Shown: positions 49,821 to 57,843 of the stretch, one piece after another
Position numbering within the stretch: position 1 is the first letter of the stretch
How the letters are laid out: the number at the start of each line of letters is the position of its first letter
Assembly: GCF_001517585.1 (NCBI RefSeq)
Contig: NZ_FBYC01000002.1
Span: 1-64,000, forward strand
Reading direction: 5' to 3'
DNA: 64,000 bases
Origin: Roseibaca calidilacus
GTDB lineage: Bacteria; Pseudomonadota; Alphaproteobacteria; Rhodobacterales; Rhodobacteraceae
The notes under the pieces: model-generated
Databases searched by the model: none
Told to the model about the DNA's origin: nothing
What the model saw: the letters and a program-made list of their open reading frames with translations, nothing else
Made by a program: the position numbers and the translations under genes

Positions 49821-50225
49821 TCAGAACGGGATCTCGTCGTCGCGGTCGACCAGCTCGGGGTTTTCGTTCTCAGCCGACTTCGGGCGGCTCAGGAAGTCGA
49901 CCTTCTCGGCGATGATCTCGCAGCCGTAGCGGTCGTTGCCCATGCTGTCGATCCACTTGCTGTAGTGGATGCGGCCATGGACGAGGACCTTCATGCCCTT
50001 TTCGCAGTGCTCGGCGACCGTCTTGCCGAGACCGTTGAAGCAGGTGATGCGGTGCCATTCCGTGTCCATGATCCGGTAGCCGTTCTCGTCGCGCAGGACG
50101 CGACCCTCCGAGAGGCGGGGGCGTGAGGTGGCAAGGCTGAAGTTGGTGATGTTGGTGCCGCCCTGGGTGGTGCGGGTTTCGGGTTTTTGACCGATGTTGC
50201 CGGCGAGGATGACGATGTTTTGCAT
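49821..50225 (-). CDS. ssb: Single-stranded DNA-binding protein
   Basis: The 134-residue product has an OB fold start (MQNIVILAGNIGQKPETR), a WHRITCFNGLGKTVAEHCEKGMKVLVHGRIHYSKW core and the acidic tip DDEIPF that recruits partner proteins. Plasmid SSBs protect the incoming single strand during conjugation. The ATG at 50225 follows CAGGAGC. A type 2 leader precedes it. Confidence 0.95.
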   Translation of the reverse strand: MQNIVILAGNIGQKPETRTTQGGTNITNFSLATSRPRLSEGRVLRDENGYRIMDTEWHRITCFNGLGKTVAEHCEKGMKVLVHGRIHYSKWIDSMGNDRYGCEIIAEKVDFLSRPKSAENENPELVDRDDEIPF

Positions 50226-50290
50226 GATTAGCTCCTGTGTTTCCTGTCTTCGGGACCGTCCCTTCGACAAGACCCGGAAAAAGCCCGTCG
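50226..50290 (-). promoter_or_regulatory. Structured leader type 2 (copy 2) before ssb
   Basis: Minus strand: GGGTCTTGTCG, a GGGAC/GTCCC hairpin, then AAGACAGGA, giving a TCTTGTC/GACAGGA outer stem just upstream of the ribosome site. In the rest of the 427-bp gap to the H-NS-like start at 50653 I see no gene. Confidence 0.5.
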
Positions 50291-50652
50291 GGTGATGCGT
50301 GCACGGTGGACAGCATGGACACCGGAAACCCCCAAAGGACCGGGGTGGAGCGGGCAGGACGCCATAGGCGGCCAACACGGCCCGGGCTGACGCGGGGTTG
50401 CGCGCAGGAGACCGAACGGGATTAGGGGATTGTCAGTCGAAGGGATGGCCCAGAAGTCAGAGAGGCGCGGGGAGCCCATGCCAGACCCTGTCATCCTGCC
50501 AATCGGGACCCCCTGAACCCAAGCCCAGCACTCCACTGGCGGCACCGAATATAGTTCAACCAACCCTCGTCACATGCCCCTGCCTACGGGAGTTGCGAGC
50601 CAATGCCCCGGCGGGCTATCGATACCGGAACATTCAGGACACGAGGCATAGC

Positions 50653-50973
50653 ATGGCTGATTACGATCTCGAGGCGTTGTCGCTTCCCGAGCTGAAGAAA
50701 ATGCAGAAGGACATCGCCAAGGCGATCTCCACCTTTGAGGCTCGACAGAAGGCGGAAGCCCGCACCAAGGTCGAAGCTGTGGCCAGAGAAATGGGCTACT
50801 CTCTGGCCGAACTTGTCGGCACTGAGATGAAAACCACGCGGGTGCCTGGAGCGGCGAAGTACCGGCACCCTGAGAACCCGGCGCTCACTTGGTCCGGTCG
50901 AGGGCGCAAACCGCAGTGGTTCGTGGAGGCGTTAGACGCGGGCAACACAGCGAGTGACCTAGCCATAAGTTGA
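50653..50973 (+). CDS. H-NS-family nucleoid protein
   Basis: The 106-residue product has the N-terminal coiled coil (DLEALSLPELKKMQKDIAKAISTFEARQKAEARTKVEAVAREMG) and the C-terminal DNA-binding motif (YRHPENPALTWSGRGRKPQWF). Plasmid H-NS proteins silence horizontally acquired genes and reduce the fitness cost of the plasmid. The ATG at 50653 gives the normal family length. It has its own promoter region and is monocistronic. Confidence 0.92.
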   Translation: MADYDLEALSLPELKKMQKDIAKAISTFEARQKAEARTKVEAVAREMGYSLAELVGTEMKTTRVPGAAKYRHPENPALTWSGRGRKPQWFVEALDAGNTASDLAIS

Positions 50974-51105
50974 GGGTGTGGGCGACGCGATCAACCCTGA
51001 ACCGCCTTTCTATACAGCATCGGGAAATGACAGGGCTGGACAGAGCGGACAATTAACTGCCGAATCGGGTGATCGTCACACTTTCATGGATCCGGCTTTG
51101 CAGTG

Positions 51106-52176
51106 CTACTTCACCACTCGCAGCGCCGGTTTGTGCGGCTCATTAACGGCCCGTTGATCTGGCGATAGTCGGAAAATAAGGGCCTCGATTTCCCCCAAAG
51201 GAATCCCAAGGTCTTTGGCGATGTCGTCCTTAGTCATGCCCTTTGACCAAAGAGCGGCCAAGACCTTTGCGAGCACGGTCGAAACCTCACGCTCGATTCC
51301 GTCTGGCTCGCCGCTTCGATAGCCTCGCTTCCCAAGCTCGATCAGCAAAGAACGGTAGTTCCATTCGCTGATATAGCCCAGAGAATTGAGGCGGTATGCC
51401 AAGGCCATGGCCGATACCTTCCAACGCTTCTTGGCCGAAATGATCTGCCCAACTGTGAAAAGGTGCGCATAGTCCATCATGTCGTTTTCGGGCATGAGGA
51501 ATGCCGATGCAAATCTGTCGGCCTGCGTCTCTGCCTCTTTGTCGGCTTTCGACCCTGCGTGGTGATGCAAGACAAGGTGTCCAAGCTCATGTGCCGTATC
51601 AAAGATGGACCGTTCCGCCGTCTTCTCTTGGTTCAAGAAAACATAGGGATGTTCCCCGCGCCAAAACGAGAAAGCGTCAACATGCTTGGTCGCTTCCGAC
51701 AGGGAAAGGACGCGAATACCCTTTGACTCGATCAGCTTGAGAACGTTTCCTATAGGCCTGTCGCCTATGCCCCAATGCTGGCGCAGAAGGCGGGCGGCGA
51801 CATGCGGGCGGCTGCGCTCTTTGCTCAGGTCGATAAGGTCGGCTGCGGGCAGGTTGAAGCGGGAGTCGATCCACTCGTAAAGCTCGATTCCCAACGATCC
51901 CGCTGCTTCTGCAGCTCGGCGCTCTTTGGCCTTCATACGCGACAGACTGCGGAAGCTAACGGCGTCGGTATCAATACGCTCTGGCGCTTCCCGGTAAAAG
52001 AAATCAATTGGATAGGAAAGCGCGAACGCGAGGCGCTTCGCTGTCGCTTCATCGGGCGGATGCCCGTTTTCATACTTTGAGAGAGTGACCGCAGACACGC
52101 CTACGCGCTCTGCGAGTCCCTTCGCTGTCAGCATCCGCCGTTCGCGGGCTGTTTTGAGACGATCTGCGTTGAACAT
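51106..52176 (-). CDS. XRE regulator fused to an ImmA/IrrE metallopeptidase domain
   Basis: The 356-residue product has an N-terminal XRE domain (LKTARERRMLTAKGLAERVGVSAVTLSKYENG) and a zinc peptidase domain with HELGHLVLHH and the downstream E in EAETQADRFASAFLMP. Such proteins cleave or relieve a partner repressor, or act as antitoxins to a neighbouring gene. The start overlaps the stop of the preceding gene (TAATG), so the two form a pair. Confidence 0.9.
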   Translation of the reverse strand: MFNADRLKTARERRMLTAKGLAERVGVSAVTLSKYENGHPPDEATAKRLAFALSYPIDFFYREAPERIDTDAVSFRSLSRMKAKERRAAEAAGSLGIELYEWIDSRFNLPAADLIDLSKERSRPHVAARLLRQHWGIGDRPIGNVLKLIESKGIRVLSLSEATKHVDAFSFWRGEHPYVFLNQEKTAERSIFDTAHELGHLVLHHHAGSKADKEAETQADRFASAFLMPENDMMDYAHLFTVGQIISAKKRWKVSAMALAYRLNSLGYISEWNYRSLLIELGKRGYRSGEPDGIEREVSTVLAKVLAALWSKGMTKDDIAKDLGIPLGEIEALIFRLSPDQRAVNEPHKPALRVVK

Positions 52177-52799
52177 TAGTGTTTGAAGGAAACGGTGATG
52201 TCGAAGTCTTCAATGGGGCCGGTATCGGTTTGCGGGTCTGCCTCCCAGTCGCTGTCAGGCGAATAGATGTATATCCGTTCCATCCAGTGAACAAACTTAC
52301 CCTTTTCGATCACGGGACAAGACAGTTCCACACTGCCATCAAGGCCAACCATGACATAGTAGGTACGGATACCGTCCTTCAATACGGCGGTGAGGGGGCC
52401 GGGTTTCATACCTGCGTTGACGAACAAATCGGGTCCAGAAAGGCTTTCCGCGCCGCTACCCTTTTCGGAGCGTGGCAGGGGCGGCATATTGACACAGCAT
52501 TTATCAACGTTCTGGAAGCCAATGCGGACAGTGCGATCACGTTTTACAACCGCTTCAATGCCGCAAGTTCTGTCCGGCACGTAGTCAGGACCGACAAGCT
52601 GCTGGCGGAGTTCGCCAACGCCGTGAATGTAAGACAACATTCCAGCCGCGTTGAGCGGCATGGAGGGGCTGGCGTCGTCCGCATAGGCGCGGGCGGTTTG
52701 TCCGATAGCCATGATCTGCTGGCGAGTGACGCCAAAGTCCTCAAGGCGGGTTTCAACGTCCACCAGCGTGGAGACTATCACGGTGTTGAATGACGGCAA
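52176..52799 (-). CDS. Unrecognised partner of the XRE-ImmA gene (207 residues)
   Basis: The product has no membrane segment or catalytic motif that I recognise (VETRLEDFGVTRQQIMAIGQTARAYADD, C-terminal VELSCPVIEKGKFVHWMERIYIYSPD). It is first in a two-gene operon behind an operator-like palindrome, an arrangement typical of toxin-antitoxin pairs. It may be a toxin or a protected sensor. This is inferred only from position. Confidence 0.65.
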   Translation of the reverse strand: MPSFNTVIVSTLVDVETRLEDFGVTRQQIMAIGQTARAYADDASPSMPLNAAGMLSYIHGVGELRQQLVGPDYVPDRTCGIEAVVKRDRTVRIGFQNVDKCCVNMPPLPRSEKGSGAESLSGPDLFVNAGMKPGPLTAVLKDGIRTYYVMVGLDGSVELSCPVIEKGKFVHWMERIYIYSPDSDWEADPQTDTGPIEDFDITVSFKH

Positions 52800-52808
52800 T
52801 GCTCAGCC

Positions 52809-52852
52809 CCTTTAAGATTTTCTACATCATACGATGTTGTGTTTCTTAAAGG
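52809..52852 (-). promoter_or_regulatory. Operator-like palindrome upstream of the 207-aa/XRE-ImmA operon
   Basis: CCTTTAAGA (52809-52817) and TCTTAAAGG (52844-52852) are perfect 9-bp arms. Inside lies a smaller ACATC/GATGT repeat. The distance to the ATG at 52799 is 9 bases. The gap 52800-53084 holds nothing else I can support. Confidence 0.6.
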
Positions 52853-53084
52853 CAAGTGAAATTTTCCCGATGCTTCGATGGTTGCAATGTCAGCCCGCTG
52901 CTTTGCGCTGCCATTCGTGCGCTTCGCGGTGAAGGTCGGCTCCCAGCGGCCTGTGCGCACCACGATCTGCGCCAGGGTGGCACACCGGCGTTCTTCAGAT
53001 CGGCATCGCCGATCACTTGGTCGCCGATAGGCCCGGAGGCGCACCTGCGCCGTGCCCGGGCCCTCGGGAAGTGAGGCCAAAGCC

Positions 53085-53249
53085 TCACCCGAAGGGATCG
53101 TACTCCGAGACGATCACGACCTCGTCCCCGTCGATTTCATCGGCGGGGACGGCGCCGAAGGTTCCATCCCCTGCCTGGAAGACGACGATCGAGACCATGA
53201 GCGTGGCGGCGAGGGAGGCGGCGAAGGCGTGTGCATCTTTGCGGGACAT
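53085..53249 (-). CDS. 54-residue membrane or exported peptide
   Basis: The ATG at 53249 follows GGAGCCAAACAG. The product has a hydrophobic segment (AFAASLAATLMVSIVVFQAG) after a charged MSRKDAH start and an acidic tail (VPADEIDGDEVVIVSEYDPFG). It could be a membrane-anchored peptide or a secreted one. A type 2 leader precedes it. Confidence 0.65.
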   Translation of the reverse strand: MSRKDAHAFAASLAATLMVSIVVFQAGDGTFGAVPADEIDGDEVVIVSEYDPFG

Positions 53250-53320
53250 CTGTTTGGCTCCTGTCTTGGAGGCGGGGGACCATCCCCCGCGCGACAGGAC
53301 CCCGCAGGCCCGAATACTGG
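53250..53320 (-). promoter_or_regulatory. Structured leader type 2 (copy 3)
   Basis: Minus strand: GGGGTCCTGTCG, a perfect CGGGGGA/TCCCCCG hairpin, then AAGACAGGA, with an exact CCTGTC/GACAGG outer stem. This is the most complete copy of the type. In the rest of the gap to 53635 I see only a GC-rich hairpin near 53606-53630 after the next gene. Confidence 0.55.
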
Positions 53321-53635
53321 CTGACATCACCGGGTGCGTTCGGACTTGCTCCGAATCCGCCCGGCGGCACGGGCTTGCCCGTAGTCCGACCCCTCGTGGG
53401 TTGATCTCGAAGACGGGATTCGGGGCAAGGAAGGGAATGGCGAGCGGGGGATAGTGCCCTGACGACTGGAGCCGGTTGTCCCGCTGATGCTTTTGCCTCC
53501 AACCTCCCGGCCTAGATCTTGGTTGAAGACGTCCTTCCTTGGGGATGGCTCCTTTGGCGCCCCGCGACATCGCGAGACAAGGTTGTGATGGATGAGAGGC
53601 CCGCGCTTGGGCGGGCCCCTCGGTTTCAGTTGGGC

Positions 53636-54109
53636 TCAGGCGGCCAGGTCCGCGCCCCCTGCCCTTTCGCCATCTTCATCGGCGACGATTTCAAGTCGCG
53701 CATTGCGGTATCCTTCCTTGGCGATCCAAAGCTCGGCCGCAGTCATGGATTCCGCCAGATGCAGCAGCTCCGTGTTGCCGCCGAAGTCGAGAAGCACGCG
53801 CACCTGCCCGGGCTTCGGGTCCTCGGCCACCTCGAAGACGAGGGCGCTGTCAACAGAATGGCTGCGCATGATGGTCACGAGGATCACCCCGTCCGAGGAG
53901 AAGTTGCCCTCATGCAGCGTGAACGACGCGGGAGCCGTCCATGTCGGATAGGGCCGAGGTGGTTCCTTTTTAACAAGGCGGCCGACGCCGTTAGAGCGCT
54001 CCCAGGCTGCGAGCTTCTTGGTGAAGCGTGCCGGTGGCTTGGGGCTGCCGTCGGTGTAGCGAATGAGCGCCCCGAGGGGGGCTGTGTCGATGATGGTTGT
54101 TGCAGACAT
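53636..54109 (-). CDS. Conserved plasmid protein of unknown function (157 residues)
   Basis: GAGGA precedes the ATG. The product has MSATTIIDTAPLGALIRYTDGSPKPPARFTKKLAAWERSNGVGRLV at the N-terminus and an alpha-beta C-terminus (VRVLLDFGGNTELLHLAESMTAAELWIAKEGYRNARLEIV). I recognise it only as a type seen on related plasmids. It follows the large ParB-like gene in the same direction after 100 bases. Confidence 0.72.
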   Translation of the reverse strand: MSATTIIDTAPLGALIRYTDGSPKPPARFTKKLAAWERSNGVGRLVKKEPPRPYPTWTAPASFTLHEGNFSSDGVILVTIMRSHSVDSALVFEVAEDPKPGQVRVLLDFGGNTELLHLAESMTAAELWIAKEGYRNARLEIVADEDGERAGGADLAA

Positions 54110-54209
54110 GATTCCTCATTCCGAATGCGAGTAATCGCACTCATCTTATTGATATTGTTATGTTATAGGGTGATTTGGGGCGGAATGCCCGCCCCCCTGC
54201 TGGAACACG

Positions 54210-56393
54210 TTATTCCGCGGCCAGCATCGACGCGCCTTCAGCAGGCAGGTCATCCGTCAGGAATGCAGGAAGGTCAGCCTCACTGACGCTGTCGGCCACT
54301 TCGGCATCGACATCCGCCCCCTGCCCTTCGGCATGGCCCTCACCGTCCAGCGCCACGAGATCGTTCCGGCGCAGGACCTCGGGCAACCAGCCGCTGCCCT
54401 TCAGCAAGCGCTCGGCCTCACTGGCCATCTCGCCTTTCTTCAGGTGATCGAGGAGTTGGGCAGTCCCCTCCCCTTTCGCCTCGCGCACGGCCTCGAGGAT
54501 GCGGGCCTTGGGCACGCGGTTGAGATAGGTGTCCACCGTCGGCTCCCATCCCGCCTCCACCATATCGAGACCTGTCGCGCGCGCCACGAGATCGGCATGC
54601 GCCATACGACGGGTCAGTCCGCCTGCGGAGATGCCTGCCCCGTATGGGTTCACCTTCTCATGCAGAGCATTGACGCCGAAGCTGAGGCAATGCGCCAGCA
54701 AGGCCAGCCGACTGCCCTGGTCGAGAACCGTCAGATAGTCCCAGAGTGCTGCATCATCGCCAAGCGGCAGATTGGCTTCCCATTCCGCGTGACGCTCGTC
54801 GACCAGCTTTGCCACCACGCTGTCCTTCAGATCGGGCGCCTGCGCCGACATATAGACCTGACGCACGGATGCCTCGAGACAGCTTCCCGAAGCAGAGGAG
54901 GTGCGGAAGGTGTCCGTCACCAGCTTCAGCAGCAGCAGCGTCAGCGCGACATCCGGCGAGCGCCCGATCGCTTCACGCAGCGCCAGCGTCCGGTGGGCCG
55001 TCAACTCCATGACCAACCGCTCGGGCAGTGGCTTCAATGCCCCGTCGTCCTCATCCTCCGGCAAGTCTGCTCCGATCAGCTGGCCACCCGACGTGATGAC
55101 GGTTCCGCCATGAACGGCACTGCCATGGCCATCGGTGAGATCACGATCAGCCCCCTGCCCCGCCAGCGCAGGATCAGCACCATCCTGGACCGCGGTCTCG
55201 TCAACGGGCTCATCCTGTGGACGCACATAGCCGCGATAGACTGCCAGAGCGCCGTAGCGGTCGAGCGTGACGAACGCCCCTGCCCGCCCGATCTCCTCCG
55301 CGTCGAAGATCAACGGCCGGGTCTCGATCTTTTCCATCTCCGTTTCCAACACGCCAAGCCGCGCGTCGATCTCTTCAGGGATATCATCCTGACCTGCGTA
55401 TTCTTCTTCCAGCGCCCGGTACTCGGCGAGAAGCTTGGCATGGGCCGCGCCTTCGTCATCCGTCATCGGTGCCGGATCGCCGGACAGGGACCGCAGGCCG
55501 TGGCTGTAGCCGTAGGGCAGGTCGAGTGCGACCTCGATCCACTTCCAGCCCTCAACTGCAACCGTCTCTGCCTCGGCCTGGAGTTTTTCCGTCACCAGCC
55601 GATCAAGCAGGGCAGGGTCTTCGAGCCAACCTCCATCATCGCCTTGGAACAGGTCATGCAGCATCGTGCCGCCCGCCGCTTCATAGGCATCAACACCCAC
55701 AAAGACCGCGCGTCGGTCAGACGCCCGGACCGAGGTCTCGGTCAGCATGCGCCGGATTTGGAATGGCTCCTTGTTCCAGGATGAATGGATCACATCCCAG
55801 ACCTGAACCTGACGCGCGTGATCGGGGTTCACGGTGAAGGCCATAAGCTGCTCCAGCGTCATGCCATCCTCGGCGTAGATCTCAAGCAGGGTAGGGGCGA
55901 CGGAAGCGAGTTTCAGGCGCTGCTTCACGATCTGCGGCGTCACGAAGAAGGCGGCGGCAATCTCTGCATCGCTCTGACCCTTGTCCCGCAGCGCCACAAA
56001 CGCGCGGAACTGATCGAGCGGGTGCAGGGCGACGCGCTGCATGTTTTCTGCAAGGGAATCGTCTTCGGCCAGGATGTCGGACGCAGCATCGCGCACGATG
56101 CAAGGAACGGGCGTGGTCTTCGCCAAACGCTTCTGCTTCACCAGCAGGGACAATGCTTGGAACCGGCGGCCACCGGCCGGGATCTCGAACTTGCCGGTCT
56201 CGGTCCCATCATCGTCCAATACGGGCCGCACGCTCAGGCTCTGTAAGAGGCCGCGGCGAGCGATGTCTTCGGCCAGTTCCTCGACGGACACGCCAGCCTT
56301 GATGCGCCGCACGTTGGACTGGCTCAGCACCAGCTTGTCAAAAGGGATATCCCGCGACGGGGACAGGGTGACTTTCTGGACAGCTTTGGTCAT
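54210..56393 (-). CDS. Large ParB/Spo0J-domain plasmid protein (727 residues)
   Basis: Residues about 10-190 carry a ParB-like nuclease/N-terminal domain (IPFDKLVLSQSNVRRIKAGVSVEELAEDIARRGLLQSLSVRPV, IPAGGRRFQALSLL, DDSLAENMQRVALHPLDQFRAF) and a KorB/ParB helix-turn-helix (QSDAEIAAAFFVTPQIVKQRLKLASVAP). The long C-terminus is acidic and family-specific. Such ParB-like giants are widespread on alphaproteobacterial plasmids besides the true RepB. The ATG at 56393 follows GGAGAAGATCTG. Their job is unknown. Confidence 0.85.
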   Translation of the reverse strand: MTKAVQKVTLSPSRDIPFDKLVLSQSNVRRIKAGVSVEELAEDIARRGLLQSLSVRPVLDDDGTETGKFEIPAGGRRFQALSLLVKQKRLAKTTPVPCIVRDAASDILAEDDSLAENMQRVALHPLDQFRAFVALRDKGQSDAEIAAAFFVTPQIVKQRLKLASVAPTLLEIYAEDGMTLEQLMAFTVNPDHARQVQVWDVIHSSWNKEPFQIRRMLTETSVRASDRRAVFVGVDAYEAAGGTMLHDLFQGDDGGWLEDPALLDRLVTEKLQAEAETVAVEGWKWIEVALDLPYGYSHGLRSLSGDPAPMTDDEGAAHAKLLAEYRALEEEYAGQDDIPEEIDARLGVLETEMEKIETRPLIFDAEEIGRAGAFVTLDRYGALAVYRGYVRPQDEPVDETAVQDGADPALAGQGADRDLTDGHGSAVHGGTVITSGGQLIGADLPEDEDDGALKPLPERLVMELTAHRTLALREAIGRSPDVALTLLLLKLVTDTFRTSSASGSCLEASVRQVYMSAQAPDLKDSVVAKLVDERHAEWEANLPLGDDAALWDYLTVLDQGSRLALLAHCLSFGVNALHEKVNPYGAGISAGGLTRRMAHADLVARATGLDMVEAGWEPTVDTYLNRVPKARILEAVREAKGEGTAQLLDHLKKGEMASEAERLLKGSGWLPEVLRRNDLVALDGEGHAEGQGADVDAEVADSVSEADLPAFLTDDLPAEGASMLAAE

Positions 56394-56480
56394 CAGATCT
56401 TCTCCACGACGGGCGCCGGAAGCCACTCTCCCGATCTCACTTCCCGTCACCCTCAAACCAACACTCCTTTCCCTCTCGCG
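56394..56480 (-). promoter_or_regulatory. Structured leader type 1 (copy B) before the ParB-like gene
   Basis: Minus strand: GAGAGGGAAAGGAGTGTTGG, outer stem GACGGG/CCCGTC around a CGGGAG-AGTGG-CTTCCGG hairpin, then GGAGAAG before the start. It shares GGGAGAGTGGCT and CGGCGCC with copy A at the same spacing. Confidence 0.65.
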
Positions 56481-56484
56481 GTTG

Positions 56485-56504
56485 TTCTTGACCGCGGTCA
56501 AGAA
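56485..56504. promoter_or_regulatory. parS-like palindrome 1
   Basis: TTCTTGACCGCGGTCAAGAA is a perfect 20-bp palindrome, just after the repC stop. Its 16-bp core CTTGACCGCGGTCAAG recurs twice near the repB 3' end. RepB proteins bind such centromere palindromes. Confidence 0.8.
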
Positions 56505-56506
56505 GT

Positions 56507-57640
56507 TCATGTGGGAGCAAGTTGTGTGCGTAGGATCCTTTCGAAATAGGCGTCAGGGTGTTTGATCGTGTCTGCTCTTGCTATCAGGTAGTCGAAGACG
56601 AGAAGCAGTTTTCCCGCGCCAGCTTTCTGGATGCCATGCCGCAGTTCGTCTTGGCTTATTCTAAGCAATCGACCGAGGTCGTATAGAATGCGGGTGAGAG
56701 CTTCTCCTGTACGCGGCGGTTCTGGGAAAAATCCTGCAACATGGGTGAAATCTTCCCATGCCATGCGTGCTGGGTCTCGGTTCATCGTCGGTTTGGTTTT
56801 TTCGGTTTGTTCACCGCGATTGGCCGTAGAAGGAGCAATCTTTTTAATATCTTTTTTTATAGACTCTATGTGCCGGACATTTTGTCCGTTTGTGGCGGGC
56901 AGATCGTTGGATTCTGGTGCATAAGGTCGGTGTTCGATGGCTTGTAAATTATCTTCGGAACCAGCTTTTGCTGCGGCATGGTGTTCACCGTAGCTTGCGT
57001 CGGTATCGGCTCCGAGGGCTCTAAGTTCCGAGATAACGCTCAGGACTGCATCAACGGTTAATGTTGCTCGACGCAGGATATTTCTGATCGTGTTGAGGGT
57101 AGAGAGCTTTGCTTCATCGAAGCGTGTTTGTTGGAGTAGCGAAGCTCGTAGGGCCAACGCCTCAGCCTTCAGTGAGCGCAAGCGCTCGTGTTCTTCGGTG
57201 AGTTGCAAGGCTTGCGTCGCGAGCGAGCCGTACCTCTGGATCAAGGGCTTCAGGTCGATGCCGAAGGCATCTCTGATAACGCCTCCATACCGCAGCGGAA
57301 AGCGTTTGCCATTTGCTGAGTTCTTGCGTTCGATCAGTTCAGCAGCTGAGAGGCGTCCCAGGCTGCGTCGAAGTGTTCTCTCATCGAGTCCATTTGCGCG
57401 CTCTGACAGAGAAGCGTTCGACGGGAACACGACAGTGAGCGTAAGTCGCTGGCTGTCCTGAATCTCACGTTCTTTTCGGGGTAGGAAGCTAATGAGCGCG
57501 GTCAGAACGGCGAGGTCATTGGTTGTGAGACCGAGCTCCTTCCTCAGTACGCGAACCGGGCCCAGAAGCTCGTAGGGGTTAGGGCAGGGCAGAGATATCC
57601 GTTCCGCCAGGGCGGTCGTTGTTTCAGTTGCATGTCTCAT
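56507..57640 (-). CDS. repC: RepC replication initiator
   Basis: The 377-residue product has the RepC N-terminal winged-helix region (VRVLRKELGLTTNDLAVLTALISFLPRKE, then VFPSNASLSERANGLDERTLRRSLGRLSAAELIERKNSANGKRFPLR) and a C-terminal domain ending in KLLLVFDYLIARADTIKHPDAYFERIL. RepC binds the origin, which in this family lies within repC. The start at 57640 (MRHATETTT) is the first after the ctRNA region and lacks a strong ribosome site, as expected for ctRNA control. Confidence 0.93.
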   Translation of the reverse strand: MRHATETTTALAERISLPCPNPYELLGPVRVLRKELGLTTNDLAVLTALISFLPRKEREIQDSQRLTLTVVFPSNASLSERANGLDERTLRRSLGRLSAAELIERKNSANGKRFPLRYGGVIRDAFGIDLKPLIQRYGSLATQALQLTEEHERLRSLKAEALALRASLLQQTRFDEAKLSTLNTIRNILRRATLTVDAVLSVISELRALGADTDASYGEHHAAAKAGSEDNLQAIEHRPYAPESNDLPATNGQNVRHIESIKKDIKKIAPSTANRGEQTEKTKPTMNRDPARMAWEDFTHVAGFFPEPPRTGEALTRILYDLGRLLRISQDELRHGIQKAGAGKLLLVFDYLIARADTIKHPDAYFERILRTQLAPT

Positions 57641-57683
57641 GGTGTTTCGGAAGAAAAAGCTTCCCCGTTCACCGCGAGCGGTG

Positions 57684-57712
57684 TTGAAATCGATTCGTTT
57701 TGGGGGTATCAA
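57684..57712 (+). promoter_or_regulatory. Promoter of the repABC counter-transcribed RNA
   Basis: TTGAAA (57684-57689), 17-base spacer, TATCAA (57707-57712) on the strand opposite to repB-repC, in the intergenic region. The start would lie near 57719. Confidence 0.65.
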
Positions 57713-57718
57713 TCAGGT

Positions 57719-57775
57719 GTCGAGACTGATTGAGGCCCTTCGGAAGCATCGCTTTCGGGGGGTCTTTCTTTTTCT
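57719..57775 (+). ncRNA. Counter-transcribed RNA between repB and repC
   Basis: About 57 nt, the usual size for repABC ctRNAs. A terminator hairpin (CCTTCGGAAGC paired with GCTTTCGGGGG, 57737-57761) followed by a T-rich tract closes it. In the sense leader, CAATCAG/CTGATTG forms a stem in the same place. ctRNAs of repABC plasmids reduce repC expression and set copy number and incompatibility. Confidence 0.7.
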
Positions 57776-57814
57776 AGCCGGTCCTCCTTTCGTTCTCTGC
57801 TCGTTTCTGTTGAT

Positions 57815-57834
57815 GTCTTGACCGCGGTCAAGAC
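57815..57834. promoter_or_regulatory. parS-like palindrome 2 (repB-repC intergenic)
   Basis: GTCTTGACCGCGGTCAAGAC, perfect 20-bp palindrome with the same core as the other two sites, 10 bases after the repB stop. Confidence 0.8.
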
Positions 57835-57843
57835 ACGGGGTCG

